A DNA stretch of 64,000 bases. Source: Diadema setosum. Lineage: Eukaryota; Echinodermata; Echinoidea; Diadematoida; Diadematidae. Made by a program: the position numbers and the translations under genes. Location: contig NC_092692.1 of the NCBI RefSeq assembly GCF_964275005.1, positions 13,957,584 to 14,021,583 of the forward strand. The letters run 5' to 3'. This document shows, one piece after another, positions 21,586 through 30,870 of this stretch (positions within the stretch are counted from its first letter, which is position 1; each line of letters starts with the position of its first letter). Below the pieces are notes generated by a model. That model was not told the DNA's origin. It was given only the letters and a program-made list of their open reading frames with translations, and ran no database searches.

Positions 21586-23535
21586 CTAGTTTCTCTTCAA
21601 CTTTCGCTTGTCAGTCTTCAGTATCTGCGTCATTTTAGCCTTGTACGCCTTCCTGACTGCCACTCTCCACAGGGGACTGTACGATGGCAGGTAACCTCTT
21701 CTCTCATCTTTTCTTTCAGTGTCATTATCACTCCGATCGGCAGCTCTGCCATTCGCCATCTCCGCTTCACCCTTGCCACCTGTTCGCCTTGCTGTTTTCT
21801 TTTCCGATTTCCGTTCAGCGGAGTGGCTCCTCTGTGAGTGCCCCGTCGTTCCCTTGGCCATGTCCTCCTGTGTCTGCCTCGACCCCTCCACTTCTGAATC
21901 GCCTTGGCGTCTTTCTTCGGCCTCCTTCTCCTTTCTCCTTCTGTTTCTTCTCCCCTGTCTGTCTAATTCCTCCTCCCTTTTCTCTCTATCCCTTGTTTTG
22001 TTCCTCTCCAATCTCTCCGATCTCTCCGGGACACCCCTTTCCCGTTTCCTTCTTGCTCTACCCTCTTCCCTAGCTGAGTCCTCCTCTTCCACATATTCCG
22101 GAGCTGCTTTCTGTTCCCCCGTTTTTGAGGCATCTCTTTCCTTCCTCCGTCGCTCTCTCCTATCATGTCTCTCCGACTCATCCTCTTCCTCCCTTCTTGG
22201 TTTCCTTTCCCGTGTTTCCAAAGCATTCCTTTCCTTTCTTCCCCTGTCTTTCCTCTCATGTCTGTCTGACTCCTCTTTTTTCTCCTCTTCCCTTGTTCGC
22301 TCTTCTCGCCTTTCCGATGCCTCCCTTTGTTTTCTTCTCCTTTCTTTCTTCTCCCGTCTATCTGACTCCTCTTTCTTCTCCTCCTCCCCTGTTCGCTCTT
22401 CTCGCCTTTCCGATGCCTCCCTTTGTTTTCTTCTCCTTTCTTTCTTCTCCCGTCTATCTGACTCCTCTTTCTTCTCCTCCTCCCCTGTTCGCTCTTCTCG
22501 CCTTTCCGATGCCTCACTTTCCTTTCTTCTTCTTTCTTTCCTCTTCCGTCTGTCTGACTCCTCTTTCTTCTCCTCCTCCCCTGTTCGCTCTTCTCGCCTT
22601 TCCGATGCTTCCCTTTCCTTTCTTCTTCTTTCTTTCCTCTCCCGTCTGTCTGACTCTTCTCCCCTCTCCTCCCTTGGTGATTTTCCTTCCAATCCTTCCG
22701 AGGCCTCTTTGTCTCTCCTCCTTCTTTCCCTCCTTTCCTGCCTCTCATCATCCGTTCTCCTCTTTGTTCTCCTTTCCTGTCTCTCCAAGGCTTCCTTTTC
22801 CCTCTCCCGTTCCTCTCTTCCTCCCTGTTTGCGGGACTCGTCCTTCTCTGTCCTTGTTGTCTTCATTTGTTGTCTTCCTGTGACGTCCTGTTCTGTCGTC
22901 ATTTCTTTCCTTTCCCTTCTTTCTGATTCCACTTCTCTTTGGAATTTTTCTTTCCTTCCTTTTTCTGCTGAGATGTCCTTTCTCCTTGTTCTCCCTTCTC
23001 TTTTTACAGAATCGTATTCTTCTTTCTGGTAAGATCTACTCTCCCTCCTCCTTTCTCTACCTTGCTTTCTCTTAGAGTCACATTTCTTCATCTCCATTCC
23101 ACCCTCCTCTGTTGTCATCTCGTCAGTCCCTTTCTTGTCCTTCGCGGTCTTCTTGTTCAATTTTGTACTCATCCCAAGACCGTTTTTCATCCTTGTCTGT
23201 ACGTCGCTCTTCTCATCAAACATCTCGTCTGCGGATTCATCCGCTTTCTCTTCCCAGCCAGATTCTGCCAACTCCTTCTCCACTTTTCTCCTGGCCTCCT
23301 TCCTCTTCGCCTTTTGTTCCTTCATCCTTTTCTGCTCCTTCTCCTTTTGCCTTGCAAAGTCTTTCCTCAAGATCAGGTTGACTGCCTCGGTCCACCTCAT
23401 CCCCGCGGTTCCCTCAAAGGCGGGAATTCCCTGCCACATTTCTGGGACTCGTTTCCGGCCGTCTGCTTTGGTCGCTTTGCTCGCTCGCTCTGCTTTCAGA
23501 GTGTCTCCCGATGATGGATGTGCATTAGCGCCTCC
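21586..23535 (-). CDS. Coding exon 9 of the 1245-residue protein (RE/KE-rich tail)
   Basis: 649 residues and a TAG stop; the acceptor is TTTTCAAACTAG. After a 32-residue lead comes MWQGIPAFEG..MRWTEAVN, echoing exons 4 and 5, then a very long Arg/Lys/Glu-rich region. Between about 22200 and 22640 a 96-bp (32-residue) unit, EASERREERTGEEEKKEESD then RREKKERRRK, repeats about four times closely and further in decayed form. Such sequence may form a single charged helix. The opposite-strand open frames are mirror effects of this purine-rich DNA. Confidence 0.85.
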   Translation of the reverse strand, partial: GGANAHPSSGDTLKAERASKATKADGRKRVPEMWQGIPAFEGTAGMRWTEAVNLILRKDFARQKEKEQKRMKEQKAKRKEARRKVEKELAESGWEEKADESADEMFDEKSDVQTRMKNGLGMSTKLNKKTAKDKKGTDEMTTEEGGMEMKKCDSKRKQGRERRRESRSYQKEEYDSVKREGRTRRKDISAEKGRKEKFQREVESERRERKEMTTEQDVTGRQQMKTTRTEKDESRKQGGREEREREKEALERQERRTKRRTDDERQERRERRRRDKEASEGLEGKSPREERGEESDRRERKERRRKEREASERREERTGEEEKKEESDRRKRKERRRKESEASERREERTGEEEKKEESDRREKKERRRKQREASERREERTGEEEKKEESDRREKKERRRKQREASERREERTREEEKKEESDRHERKDRGRKERNALETRERKPRREEEDESERHDRRERRRKERDASKTGEQKAAPEYVEEEDSAREEGRARRKRERGVPERSERLERNKTRDREKREEELDRQGRRNRRRKEKEAEERRQGDSEVEGSRQTQEDMAKGTTGHSQRSHSAERKSEKKTARRTGGKGEAEMANGRAADRSDNDTERKDERRGYLPSYSPLWRVAVRKAYKAKMTQILKTDKRKLKRN

Positions 23536-26500
23536 CTAGTTTGAAAAAAAGACAATATATCGCCTGATCTACAAGTATTCTTATCATTGTTTGAAAACAT
23601 TAAACAGCGTAACTGAGCATGTCATATCTGAAGACATATCTGATACTTTGAACTTGTATGGAACATCCTGCATATAGAAGGTTCACATACCACCTCTACA
23701 TCATGACACATAGAATATCACAAAGTTGCTTTGTACGTAAAACTCCACATTTCTCCACTATAGAGTAAGATTTATTTTTGTGAATGCATGGAGTCCTCAC
23801 ATACCTGCTCACTTCCTTCATTCATCATCCCGCCCTTGGAGGAAAATTCTGCAGAAGTCTGACTCTCACTCCCACTTGCTGTCAGAGCTGTGCAAGGTGT
23901 GACAGATGAGTGCGCAAGCCCACCCTCTGAGACTCCCGAATCTTCCAGGCGCCGTGGAAGGGCCTCCCCTCGCCTGAGGATCCTGACGGTCGGCCAAGAC
24001 GCAACCCTGGGCTCAGTGTAAGGGCTACCTGGAAGAGGCTCTGTTCTATTGGCTGTGGGCACCCGGATTGGAGAAGTCTCGGCCCCATACTCTCCCGGTC
24101 CTTGGTAAGCGGCATTTCTGCTGTTCTCTGGTAATACCTTTCAGAATGGGAACGTGTTGAGAATGCATGCATCAATAGAACGGATATTAGTTGATATGGC
24201 ATTCATGCAAACATTTCTAGTTTTACCTGGTGCCCCTAAATACTGCAAGGGTATGCAACTTTACTCAGGTAATCTAGAAGAGCATCATACGAGCTTCCGT
24301 AAAGTGCCTTTTCAACGACAAAGTGATTATCTTGCGTTTATAAGATTTTGGGGGTTTTAATTCCTTCTTACCTCTGCAACAGCTCCCAAGGCAAGCTTTG
24401 GCACGATGGATGTCTGGCTTGGAATTGGAGCGCCCCCATCATTTGCCTCGCTTTGCTCATTGGAATCGTCTTCAGAGACAGTAGCCCTGGAGTGCCTATT
24501 GGGGAAGAGAGGGACAAGTGTAAACGTTTATTGGTTATCCTATTCAGGGTTTCCCGTTTAGATAATCTTCATCATGGAACTTTGCGAGCTTTGTTCGCAC
24601 AGTCAGAATTGATATTTGCCTATTTCGATAAATACACAAGGGTTTTTTTTTTTTTTTTTTTATAATAAAGTCCGTACAAGAGTCGGAGAGAATTCAGAGT
24701 GATTACCTGAACTGACTTTGTTTTGTTGGTAAAGCCGTTTGACCAAAATCAGAGGACAATTACCTTGCTGCCCAAAGTGAGTCGTTCGAAAGCTCCTCAG
24801 GGCATACTCGATCACTTTTTGGCTTGTTTGAAGATCGCCCATCATCCACCTGGGTTACCACTAAGGACGTCTGGTTGTCGGTTTGTGTTGAAACCTGTGA
24901 CGTCAAACTGGCGGTCTGGGTTTTGGTGGATGACGTCAAGCACTCAGTCATGGTGGTTACGAAAAACGTCACATTTTCGGTCTGTGTAGAGACCAACGAA
25001 GTGAAGTTCTCGGTCTGCGTTGCAGCCATAGACATCGGGGTGCTTGCCTGCGTTGTGATCGAGGACATCACGTTGGCAGTCTGAGTCGTGATCGACGACG
25101 TCACACTCTCCGTCTGGGTCGTGGCAGATGATGTCTGGCAGTCAGTCATGGTGGAGACCGATGACTGCAAATTTTCGGCCTGGGTAGTGACCAAAGACGT
25201 GAAGCTCTCAGTGTGTGTTCCAATCGTAGTCATCGGCGTGTTGGTCTGCGTGGTCATCGACGTCATCAGGTTTTCAGTCTGAGTCGTGATCGATGACGTC
25301 ACACTCTCGGTCTGGACTTGAATCGATGAAGTCAGACTGAATGTTTGAGTGGCGACTGGCGAAGTTTCCTTCTCCTGGGCGAGATGAGCCTGTTTCAACC
25401 AAGGAGTGTCAACAGGTGGATCAAATATTCCGAAAAGATCAGTGAACGTATTTTGGTCATCAGATTTTTCATTCATGAATTGGCGATTTCTGTGTATTGC
25501 ACAATCAGATTTAAATAATTCTCATCATGCCCATGGTATAGCAGGGCCCGACAATCATAGCGGTGCCCCAGGGCTAACAAATCGTCGTGCGCATGGCAGA
25601 TTGTCGTTAGCGCGCCTCCGTGCGCATGGCAGATTGTTGTTAGAGCACTTCCGTGCGCATGGCAGAATGTTGTTAACCCTACGCGCACTCCCACACCCTC
25701 ACGACAATCTGCCATGCGCACTCCCACGCTGTAACGACAATCTGCCAGGCGCAGGGAAGCGCGCTAACGACAATCTGCCATGCGCACGACGAAATATTTA
25801 TGTCGGGCCACCAAACTTCCAAAAAGACTATCTTTCGGTAGCCCGATTTGGGAGCCAATATTAAAAATCAATTTATGTATTTCTTTTCATTTCGGACCAC
25901 CAAAATGTGAAATTCAAGGACTGCAGAGGCCAGAACGGGCCACCAGATCTAGGCCACCAGAGACCTGACAGTGAGAGAAAAAAAAAGTTAGTGTCGAGCC
26001 CTGCCTACAGAGATAAAGACACTAATAACTTACCATGAGGGCGTCCTGTGCTGCCTTGACCCTTTTCCTCTCCTCTTCTAAGGCCTGTTCAAGGTCAGCG
26101 ATCCTATTCTGGCTCTCCGTCCATCTCATCATGATGTCGTTGATGATCTTGACGCTATCGCATAGCCCGCCCTCTTTGCCCTTGAAGGATGGTACATTCT
26201 ACACATTTCAAAGACGAAAATACAATAAAATGTTAATTCTGTGGACAGCCTATACCATACCGCTGCAACATTGCTTAGACGTTGTTGGACCAGACTCAAA
26301 ATCAAACCAGTCAGAATAAATAAGATTAATGCGGTTTTCACTGACCTAGCACGATCAGTGCACAGAGCTACAATAGATAACTTTTCACAAGTGGACATTT
26401 GACTTTGGATGAGTGTGGATTCATCAGTTTAAACAATGTTTAAAAATATCACGTCATTTGTTTTTGCTGGCCTTCTATCATTTAGAAGATGTTAACAAAA

Positions 26501-28680
26501 TGAATCTAACTCCTTGCACAATACAATCATTTGGCTGATATCTAATCTCATATGTCTATGATAAAGTTTGATATCTACCGTTATTTGCTTCCGAAAGGAT
26601 TTGACGTCCTCGTCCGCTCTCTGGGAATGCGTCTCCTTTTGGCGCCAATTCTTGGCAACATTTTGCACGATTTCGTCTGGCCACTTCGTAGCAGCAGTGG
26701 TGTCCAAGCCGACATTCAGTGCAAATACCTAAAGAAGAAAGAAATTCTTTCAAGGTATTTCCTCCCTGAAAACAATCTACTCCAAGTAATTGAATTTAAA
26801 TGAAATGAAAAGAAGTGAAATTTTTGTCGAAACATGAGCAAGCTAAGTGTTGTGAAATTTTCGTTTACTTGATTTTTAGAATAATCCTTTTATCTGAAAG
26901 TAGCTACCACGCACACATAATATCAATACCAGGGTTTGACATTAATTTTTCTTAATCTGGTGGTCCGATCGAGCCACTACAATCTTCGTGTTTGAAATTT
27001 TAGTGGCCCCAAAAAACGCATGTAGTGGCCCGAGACCGAGACCGAGAGATGTTATGTTTGGTGACCCGACGTCTATTTCTAATGGCCCCAGTCAACCGCT
27101 AATGTCGAGCCCTTCAATACGTATAGGCCTACCTCATTCTTATAAAGGAATCTTACCTTCAGTTTGAAGGTCAGCGTGTCAATCTCCCTTCCCAGCATGC
27201 AGTTGGCTTCCTTTTGACGGTGCCATGCTGTCTCGATTCGGGACAGTGTGTCGTCTGCATCTGGGGATTCGCTATGTTCTCCCATAGCGCCAGCCAACGC
27301 CTGACGCGACATCCAAATAAAAAAACAAACAACTTTAATGTCATATACGAGTTAATCTACAAGTGAGCTGAGCATTCCTCACGAAATTTCACGGAAATGA
27401 CAACCAATGTCGTCACTTCAATGTCGTCATTTCATTTTAATTACGCATATGGTAGAATTCACCTCGGCCTTCGGTCTCGGTGAAATAGGATTGAACGAGG
27501 GCTACTTATGCATTTAGAGTGTATTTTGGCTACGTAACAGTGATACCTGTACATAATAAGAGTATGTGCCAATTGTTGTGAATAAAGTATATTTATAACA
27601 TTGATTTTTCTGGGCTATACTGATATAATGGTTATAGGCCAGATGTGACTCAAAATGTATAGTTAAACATCTCTTGTTTAATCTTTTTAAGACATGTTTG
27701 TTTGTTTTTTTCCAGGGGAGGGGGAGGAGGTGTGATCCAAAGTTTTCTTTCATTTTTTTTTTTCAAAACTCACCTCAAGTCGCTGGCCAAAGTGACTCTT
27801 TGCTGCAGCATGGTGGACGCTGTACAGCAGTAGGTTTCCCGCCAGGCCACGAAATGTTGATACTGTAGACGTACTCTTGGACGAATCACTCGACAAGATC
27901 TAATAGAGTGACAGCATTATTTGGCCCATCATGGTTTATTTATGTTGATATAAGTGTAGGTATAGGCCTACTGTTACATGAATGCATTCTGAGATTGAGT
28001 GAAGCAAACCCTAGCTATCATCACATATTGTATATTCCCTGAGATGAACATCTTGAATACTGTTTGCAACTAAGATTGACACGCTTTCATGTGTGTGTGC
28101 GTGTGTATTTTATATATATATACATATATATGTGTAATGTATGTACAGACAAACACACACACACACACACACACACTCTCTCTATTTGAATATACGGGTG
28201 CACGTCACGAGACCGACACCCACAAGTCATACAGCCCACAAGTCATACAGCTCACAAGTCATACAGACTCGTGGGTGTAGGTCTTGTTGGATGACCCCAA
28301 ATATGCTAGTATACACATATTATAATCGTTATACATTGCATTGCTCTGATTGCTTGTACACACTGGACATGAAGTGTTGCTTTCTCCACTTTATGTAGAT
28401 ATTATACTTGTAGTTTGTACATCACGTTTGCGTCCACCTAATATGATGTTCAAAAACTCACTTCTTTCTGAAGTAAGAGCAAGTCTCTAAACATTTGAAT
28501 GACCTGTTATACGTGGCACATATTATAAAGCATCTGCATCATTCGCCCGTCAAAACTCACCTTTTTCGTCAAGGTCCTTGTCCAAGACCTCGCCTCACAA
28601 ACAATACCATGGCTGAGAATCTGGCAGCTGTTGAAACGACTCCTCAGCAAGGATCGTATATCAGGGATGAAATCCGACAT
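21586..28680 (-). CDS. Undescribed 1245-residue coiled-coil protein with TQT repeat array (whole gene, nine coding exons)
   Basis: Coding exons in transcript order are 28680-28561, 27899-27774, 27300-27157, 26728-26579, 26198-26034, 25389-24764, 24495-24372, 24137-23805 and 23535-21586. All introns are GT/AG and every phase joins cleanly, giving 1245 residues and a TAG stop. Residues 1-235 form five short modules ending in a probable coiled coil. About residues 246-416 are sixteen 11-residue Thr/Ser-rich units with nine exact T-Q-T motifs. Residues 417-596 are a Ser/Pro/Gly-rich linker. Residues 597-1245 are Arg/Lys/Glu-rich with 32-residue repeats. No signal peptide or membrane segment is seen. 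I do not recognise the family. T-Q-T at regular spacing beside a coiled coil is typical of proteins that bind dynein light chain LC8, so a scaffold role is inferred, not shown. The start is the first ATG after a good acceptor. Confidence 0.82.
23805..24137 (-). CDS. Coding exon 8 of the 1245-residue protein
   Basis: 111 residues, from VLPENSRNAAYQGPGEYGAE to MMNEGSEQ, phase 0 on both sides. The acceptor is CATTCTGAAAG and the donor GAGCAG|GTATGT. The sequence is Ser/Gly/Pro/Glu-rich and probably unstructured. Confidence 0.8.
24372..24495 (-). CDS. Coding exon 7 of the 1245-residue protein
   Basis: 124 bases that complete an Arg codon and add 41 residues (HSRATVSEDDSNEQSEANDG to LGAVAE). The acceptor is CTTCCCCAATAG and the donor GCAGAG|GTAAGA. 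It enters in phase 2 and leaves in phase 0. Composition is acidic and disordered. Confidence 0.8.
24764..25389 (-). CDS. Coding exon 6 of the 1245-residue protein (TQT repeat)
   Basis: Encodes 208 full residues and ends in phase 2 at GCAGCAAG|GTAATT. The acceptor TTGGTTGAAACAG at 25390-25392 is chosen because it keeps phase 0 with exon 5; a longer open frame to an ATG at 25476 is therefore treated as intron. Sixteen tandem units of 11 residues (33 bp) follow, of the form E-N-x-T-S-S-x-T-T-Q-T. Nine have exact T-Q-T; the others have V-Q-T, T-H-T, T-Q-A, T-M-T or T-Q-V. Confidence 0.82.
24847..25359 (-). repeat. 33-bp coding minisatellite with a 198-bp higher-order period
   Basis: This is the DNA form of the 11-residue array. 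Six-unit blocks also repeat: units 3-8 (ESVTSSITTQT to DCQTSSATTQT) match units 9-14 (ESVTSSITTQT to ECLTSSTKTQT) in order. Most differences at nucleotide level keep the frame. Confidence 0.85.
25545..26007. mobile_element. hAT-like non-autonomous repeat with GCGCATGGCAGATTGTCGTT array
   Basis: GCAGGGCCCGACAATCATAG starts the element and GTTAGTGTCGAGCCCTGCC ends it, giving inverted termini of about 15 bp. The left half is an array of GTGCGCATGGCAGATTGTCG then TTAG units, three in one orientation and three inverted, so it can fold back. The right half contains GGGCCACCAAA, GGACCACCAAA and GGGCCACCAGA. It lies in the intron between exons 5 and 6 of the minus-strand gene. Hat-type ends (CAGGG) are suggestive only; no clear 8-bp target duplication was seen for this copy. 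Confidence 0.65.
26034..26198 (-). CDS. Coding exon 5 of the 1245-residue protein (coiled coil)
   Basis: 55 residues, beginning NVPSFKGKEGG and ending in a clear heptad-like helix, I-A-D-L-E-Q-A-L-E-E-E-R-K-R-V-K-A-A-Q-D-A-L-M. The acceptor is AATGTGTAG and the donor ATG|GTAAGT, phase 0. A coiled coil just before the T-Q-T array is the usual arrangement in dimeric LC8 partners. Confidence 0.82.
26579..26728 (-). CDS. Coding exon 4 of the 1245-residue protein
   Basis: 50 residues, VFALNVGLDTTAATKWPDEI to FRKQIT, phase 0 on both sides. The acceptor is CTTCTTTAG and the donor ACG|GTAGAT, a weaker site. The pattern K-W-x-x-x-x-V-x-N-V followed by a charged helix recurs in exon 5 (M-R-W-T-E-S-Q-N) and at the start of exon 9 (M-R-W-T-E-A-V-N). 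Confidence 0.8.
26931..27112. mobile_element. hAT-like MITE, short copy
   Basis: CAGGGTTTGACATTAAT at the left is inverted against GCTAATGTCGAGCCCTT at the right. The flanks ATCAATAC and TTCAATAC match at seven of eight bases, as expected for a hAT 8-bp target duplication. The interior has TAGTGGCCCC and related GGCCAC motifs shared with 25.5-26.0 kb. It lies in the intron between exons 3 and 4. Confidence 0.65.
27157..27300 (-). CDS. Coding exon 3 of the 1245-residue protein
   Basis: 48 residues, phase 0 on both sides. The acceptor is preceded by a T-rich tract and ends CGCGTCAG; the donor is CTGAAG|GTAAGA. The sequence includes S-R-I-E-T-A-W-H-R-Q-K-E and ends in a helix, L-T-F-K-L-K. The W-x-x-Q-K-E pattern recurs in exon 4. 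Confidence 0.82.
27774..27899 (-). CDS. Coding exon 2 of the 1245-residue protein
   Basis: 42 residues, from ILSSDSSKSTSTVSTF to KSHFGQRLE, phase 0 on both sides. The acceptor is TCTATTAG and the donor CTTGAG|GTGAGT. The middle (F-R-G-L-A-G-N-L-L-L-Y-S-V-H-H) is a hydrophobic helix-like stretch too short and mixed for a membrane span. Confidence 0.82.
28141..28186. repeat. (CA)n microsatellite
   Basis: A CA repeat at about 28151-28176, followed by TCTCTC, in intron 1 next to a CACGAG-type repeat. Confidence 0.9.
28198..28300. repeat. CACGAG-family foldback element, short copy
   Basis: TGCACGTCACGAGACCGACA then CCCACAAGTCATACAG is followed by two more CCCACAAGTCATACAG-like units and ends ACTCGTGGGTGTAGGTCTTG, an inverted version of the start. 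The same 33-bp terminus occurs at 42.9 kb. It lies in intron 1 of the minus-strand gene. Confidence 0.75.
28561..28680 (-). CDS. Coding exon 1 of the 1245-residue protein
   Basis: Encodes 40 residues beginning MSDFIPDIRSLLRSRF and ending TRTLTKK. The acceptor TTTCCTTTCAAG lies one base before the ATG, and the donor is AAAAAG|GTGAGT. It ends in phase 0. The ATG being almost at the exon edge implies an upstream non-coding exon. Confidence 0.82.
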
Positions 28681-29091
28681 TCTTGAAAGGAAATTCGAAT
28701 AAGGAGAAGTTTTCTTATAGAACTGAACGATCAGATATAACAGTGAAATTATATTGCATACCTGGTATACCAAATAATGCACCCTTTTATTATTATCTCT
28801 TTATTGGGCAATATTCCATTATTCTCAACAAACTCTCTGTGAATAAGATAAGTAAAACAACAAAGACAACTCATCCAAAGTTGATAGCACAATTGCATGT
28901 GGAATTTCAAATTCTACCTTCATTCAGTTTTGTTTAATGTAAAGTAGCTTGGTATCAAAAGACCAAATTCTGTCATTGAATGAACTTGACAGCTTTTTTG
29001 CTTCCTCAGGGATACTGTCTTACATCTCTATGCATGGACAGGGGGAAAGCTCATTCTGCTCATGACATTCAAAAGCAATGACTGCACTTAC

Positions 29092-29170
29092 CTGTGAGAT
29101 GAATCTCGAAATCCTGGCTATAGTGAGAAAACTGATAACCTTCCGTTGAAAAAGAGATCCTTCTTCATTG
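29092..29170 (-). other. Probable 5' UTR exon of the 1245-residue gene
   Basis: A strong donor, CTCACAG|GTAAGT, ends at 29092 on the minus strand, and no long frame precedes it. The acceptor before the ATG at 28680 needs such a leader. The upstream edge is unknown; a CpG-bearing patch at about 29265-29350 may mark the promoter. Confidence 0.5.
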
Positions 29171-30021
29171 AATGCTCAGGTAAACAATGACGACCGTTTG
29201 TTTACACTATGACTATGGTATGTCGTTCCCATGGGGCTCTCTTGAATATTAATCAGCATGACGCAACAGTCACTGTGCGCGCATTTCGTCCCAAAGTATT
29301 CAGCTGTACGCGCCTGAATACATACAGTGCGCACTAAACAGGCGCGCCTTGAGGCATTACTTCACTAATGCATAACAGGCTGTTCCATTCTTTGTGGTGA
29401 TGAAAAAACAGTATTTCTTACACTTTTCTAGGCATAAAATGGTAACATTTCCACAGGTAAGCACCAAGGAACGTGTATTTGACTCGATATACTAGTACAC
29501 TACAACAGTACATCACTTTCATCTCTCTTATTGAACGAAATTTCAAAATAACCCGCGCCCCTCATCCTTCTTTGAATAGCTCCTTCAACAAAGTTTTCAT
29601 TGTGACGTAATCCCCCTGCCATTCAATATACATGTACTATACTGTATCAAACTTTGACCTTCTCCTGGCATTTACTGTGTTACCGAGTAGGTAACTCATT
29701 GGCTTGCAGACAAGATACCTAGTAGCTCAAATCTCGCTGGTCGCGGAGTGATCGCGGCTCACGCCTCCGCGACGTTAGGAGGGGGTTTGCCAGTTAAAAC
29801 AAAAACACACACGCACACACACACACACACAACCAAAAACAAAAACAAACAAACAACTAAGCATAAACGCACTGAACAGAAGTCGAATTCAGTGATGGGA
29901 ATAATTATTTTGATAAAAGCTGCAATGTCATTTACTTCCCACCAAAAGAGGGCGCCATTAAGGCCAATTTCATCAGAGCCCGTCATTCGCCGAGTTTCAT
30001 CTGAAGAGCTCAGAAGACGTT
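29171..30021. other. Upstream region of the minus-strand gene
   Basis: Probably contains the promoter. GCGCGC-rich motifs occur at 29277-29345. A (CA)n run is at about 29803-29831. No other coding exon is supported. Confidence 0.4.
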
Positions 30022-30870
30022 ATACGCTGTTAAAGTGAAATACTATCCAAGATTTGCTATAAAACAAAATTCATTACATTCTTCACATTCTTAAAGTGAA
30101 TAGCAGTGGTAAATTTTATCGACAAAATAATGATGACTGCATCAGAAGATATACAAAAAATAGCCGTATGTATGAATATGTATATTATGTTGGAATCGTC
30201 ACTTATCTGACCTGTTCACTATAGTAATGAAGGTGACTGACATTTGGTGTGTGCGATGAATATTGTTATACTGGTGAGATCTATTGTAATCATTATTCTA
30301 ATGTTTCATTTGGAACACTATAAAGTGCTAAACAACACACAAGTTATTGTTTGAGAAGATGTTTTTAAATAAAAAGCGGAAAACTAGCCAAGATTTAGGT
30401 GAGTTTCTTCAATTTGTCTCCCTCTACAAATCAAATTTGTTAATTTGTCCGACATGTTTGTTAATGTACAGATCAGCAGTTGCGATCTTAACAAATAATT
30501 TAATTTGTTGAGGGAGACAAATTGAAGAAACTCACACCTGAACCTTCACCCCTGTAAATAAATCTTTCTTTCATAATAAAGGTTTGCTTGCTAAACAAAA
30601 TTCATTAGCTTCTTTTCATTCCTTAAGTGAATAGCAGTAGTGAATTCCATCAACAAATGCATCTGATGCCTTTATCAGAAGAGATGTGAAAAATAGACGT
30701 TTCATGGAAATGCATTTTTGGGGATCACCACTTGAGCTATTCACTATCTGACGGTGTCTCGCAGATTGGTGTGTGCAACGAATATTTTTAGATTGGTGAT
30801 ATTCATTGTAGCCATAATTCTGATGTTTTATTTGGATCATTAAAAAGTGCTATAAACAACACAATGTGTG
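30022..30870. repeat. Diverged direct repeats separated by a MITE
   Basis: A segment at about 30055-30345 (AAAACAAAATTCATTACATT.., GTGAATAGCAGT, GGTGTGTGCGATGAATATT, AAAGTGCTAAACAACACA) recurs in the same orientation at about 30592-30870 (CTAAACAAAATTCATTAGCT.., GTGAATAGCAGT, GGTGTGTGCAACGAATATT, AAAGTGCTATAAACAACACA). Between them lies the inverted-end element at 30397-30539. Confidence 0.75.
30397..30539. repeat. MITE with AGGTGAGTTTCTTCAATTTG ends
   Basis: AGGTGAGTTTCTTCAATTTG then TCTCCCTC at the left is inverted against GAGGGAGACAAATTGAAGAA then ACTCACACCT at the right, about 28 bp with one inserted base pair. A second internal pair, AACAAATT / AATTTGTT, allows a longer stem. Confidence 0.8.

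Noticed and set aside
21684..23539. Long plus-strand frames (up to 437 codons) rich in Ser, Leu, Phe, Pro
   Set aside because: They are antisense reflections of the purine-rich, in-phase minus-strand exon; the minus model has matching splice sites and phases.
24823..25282. Plus-strand Val/Cys-rich frames opposite exon 6
   Set aside because: Shadow of the T-Q-T repeat on the other strand.
25390..25476. N-terminal extension of exon 6 to an ATG at 25476
   Set aside because: Joining exon 5 needs phase 0, and the acceptor at 25390 satisfies it; the extension reads through the acceptor tract.
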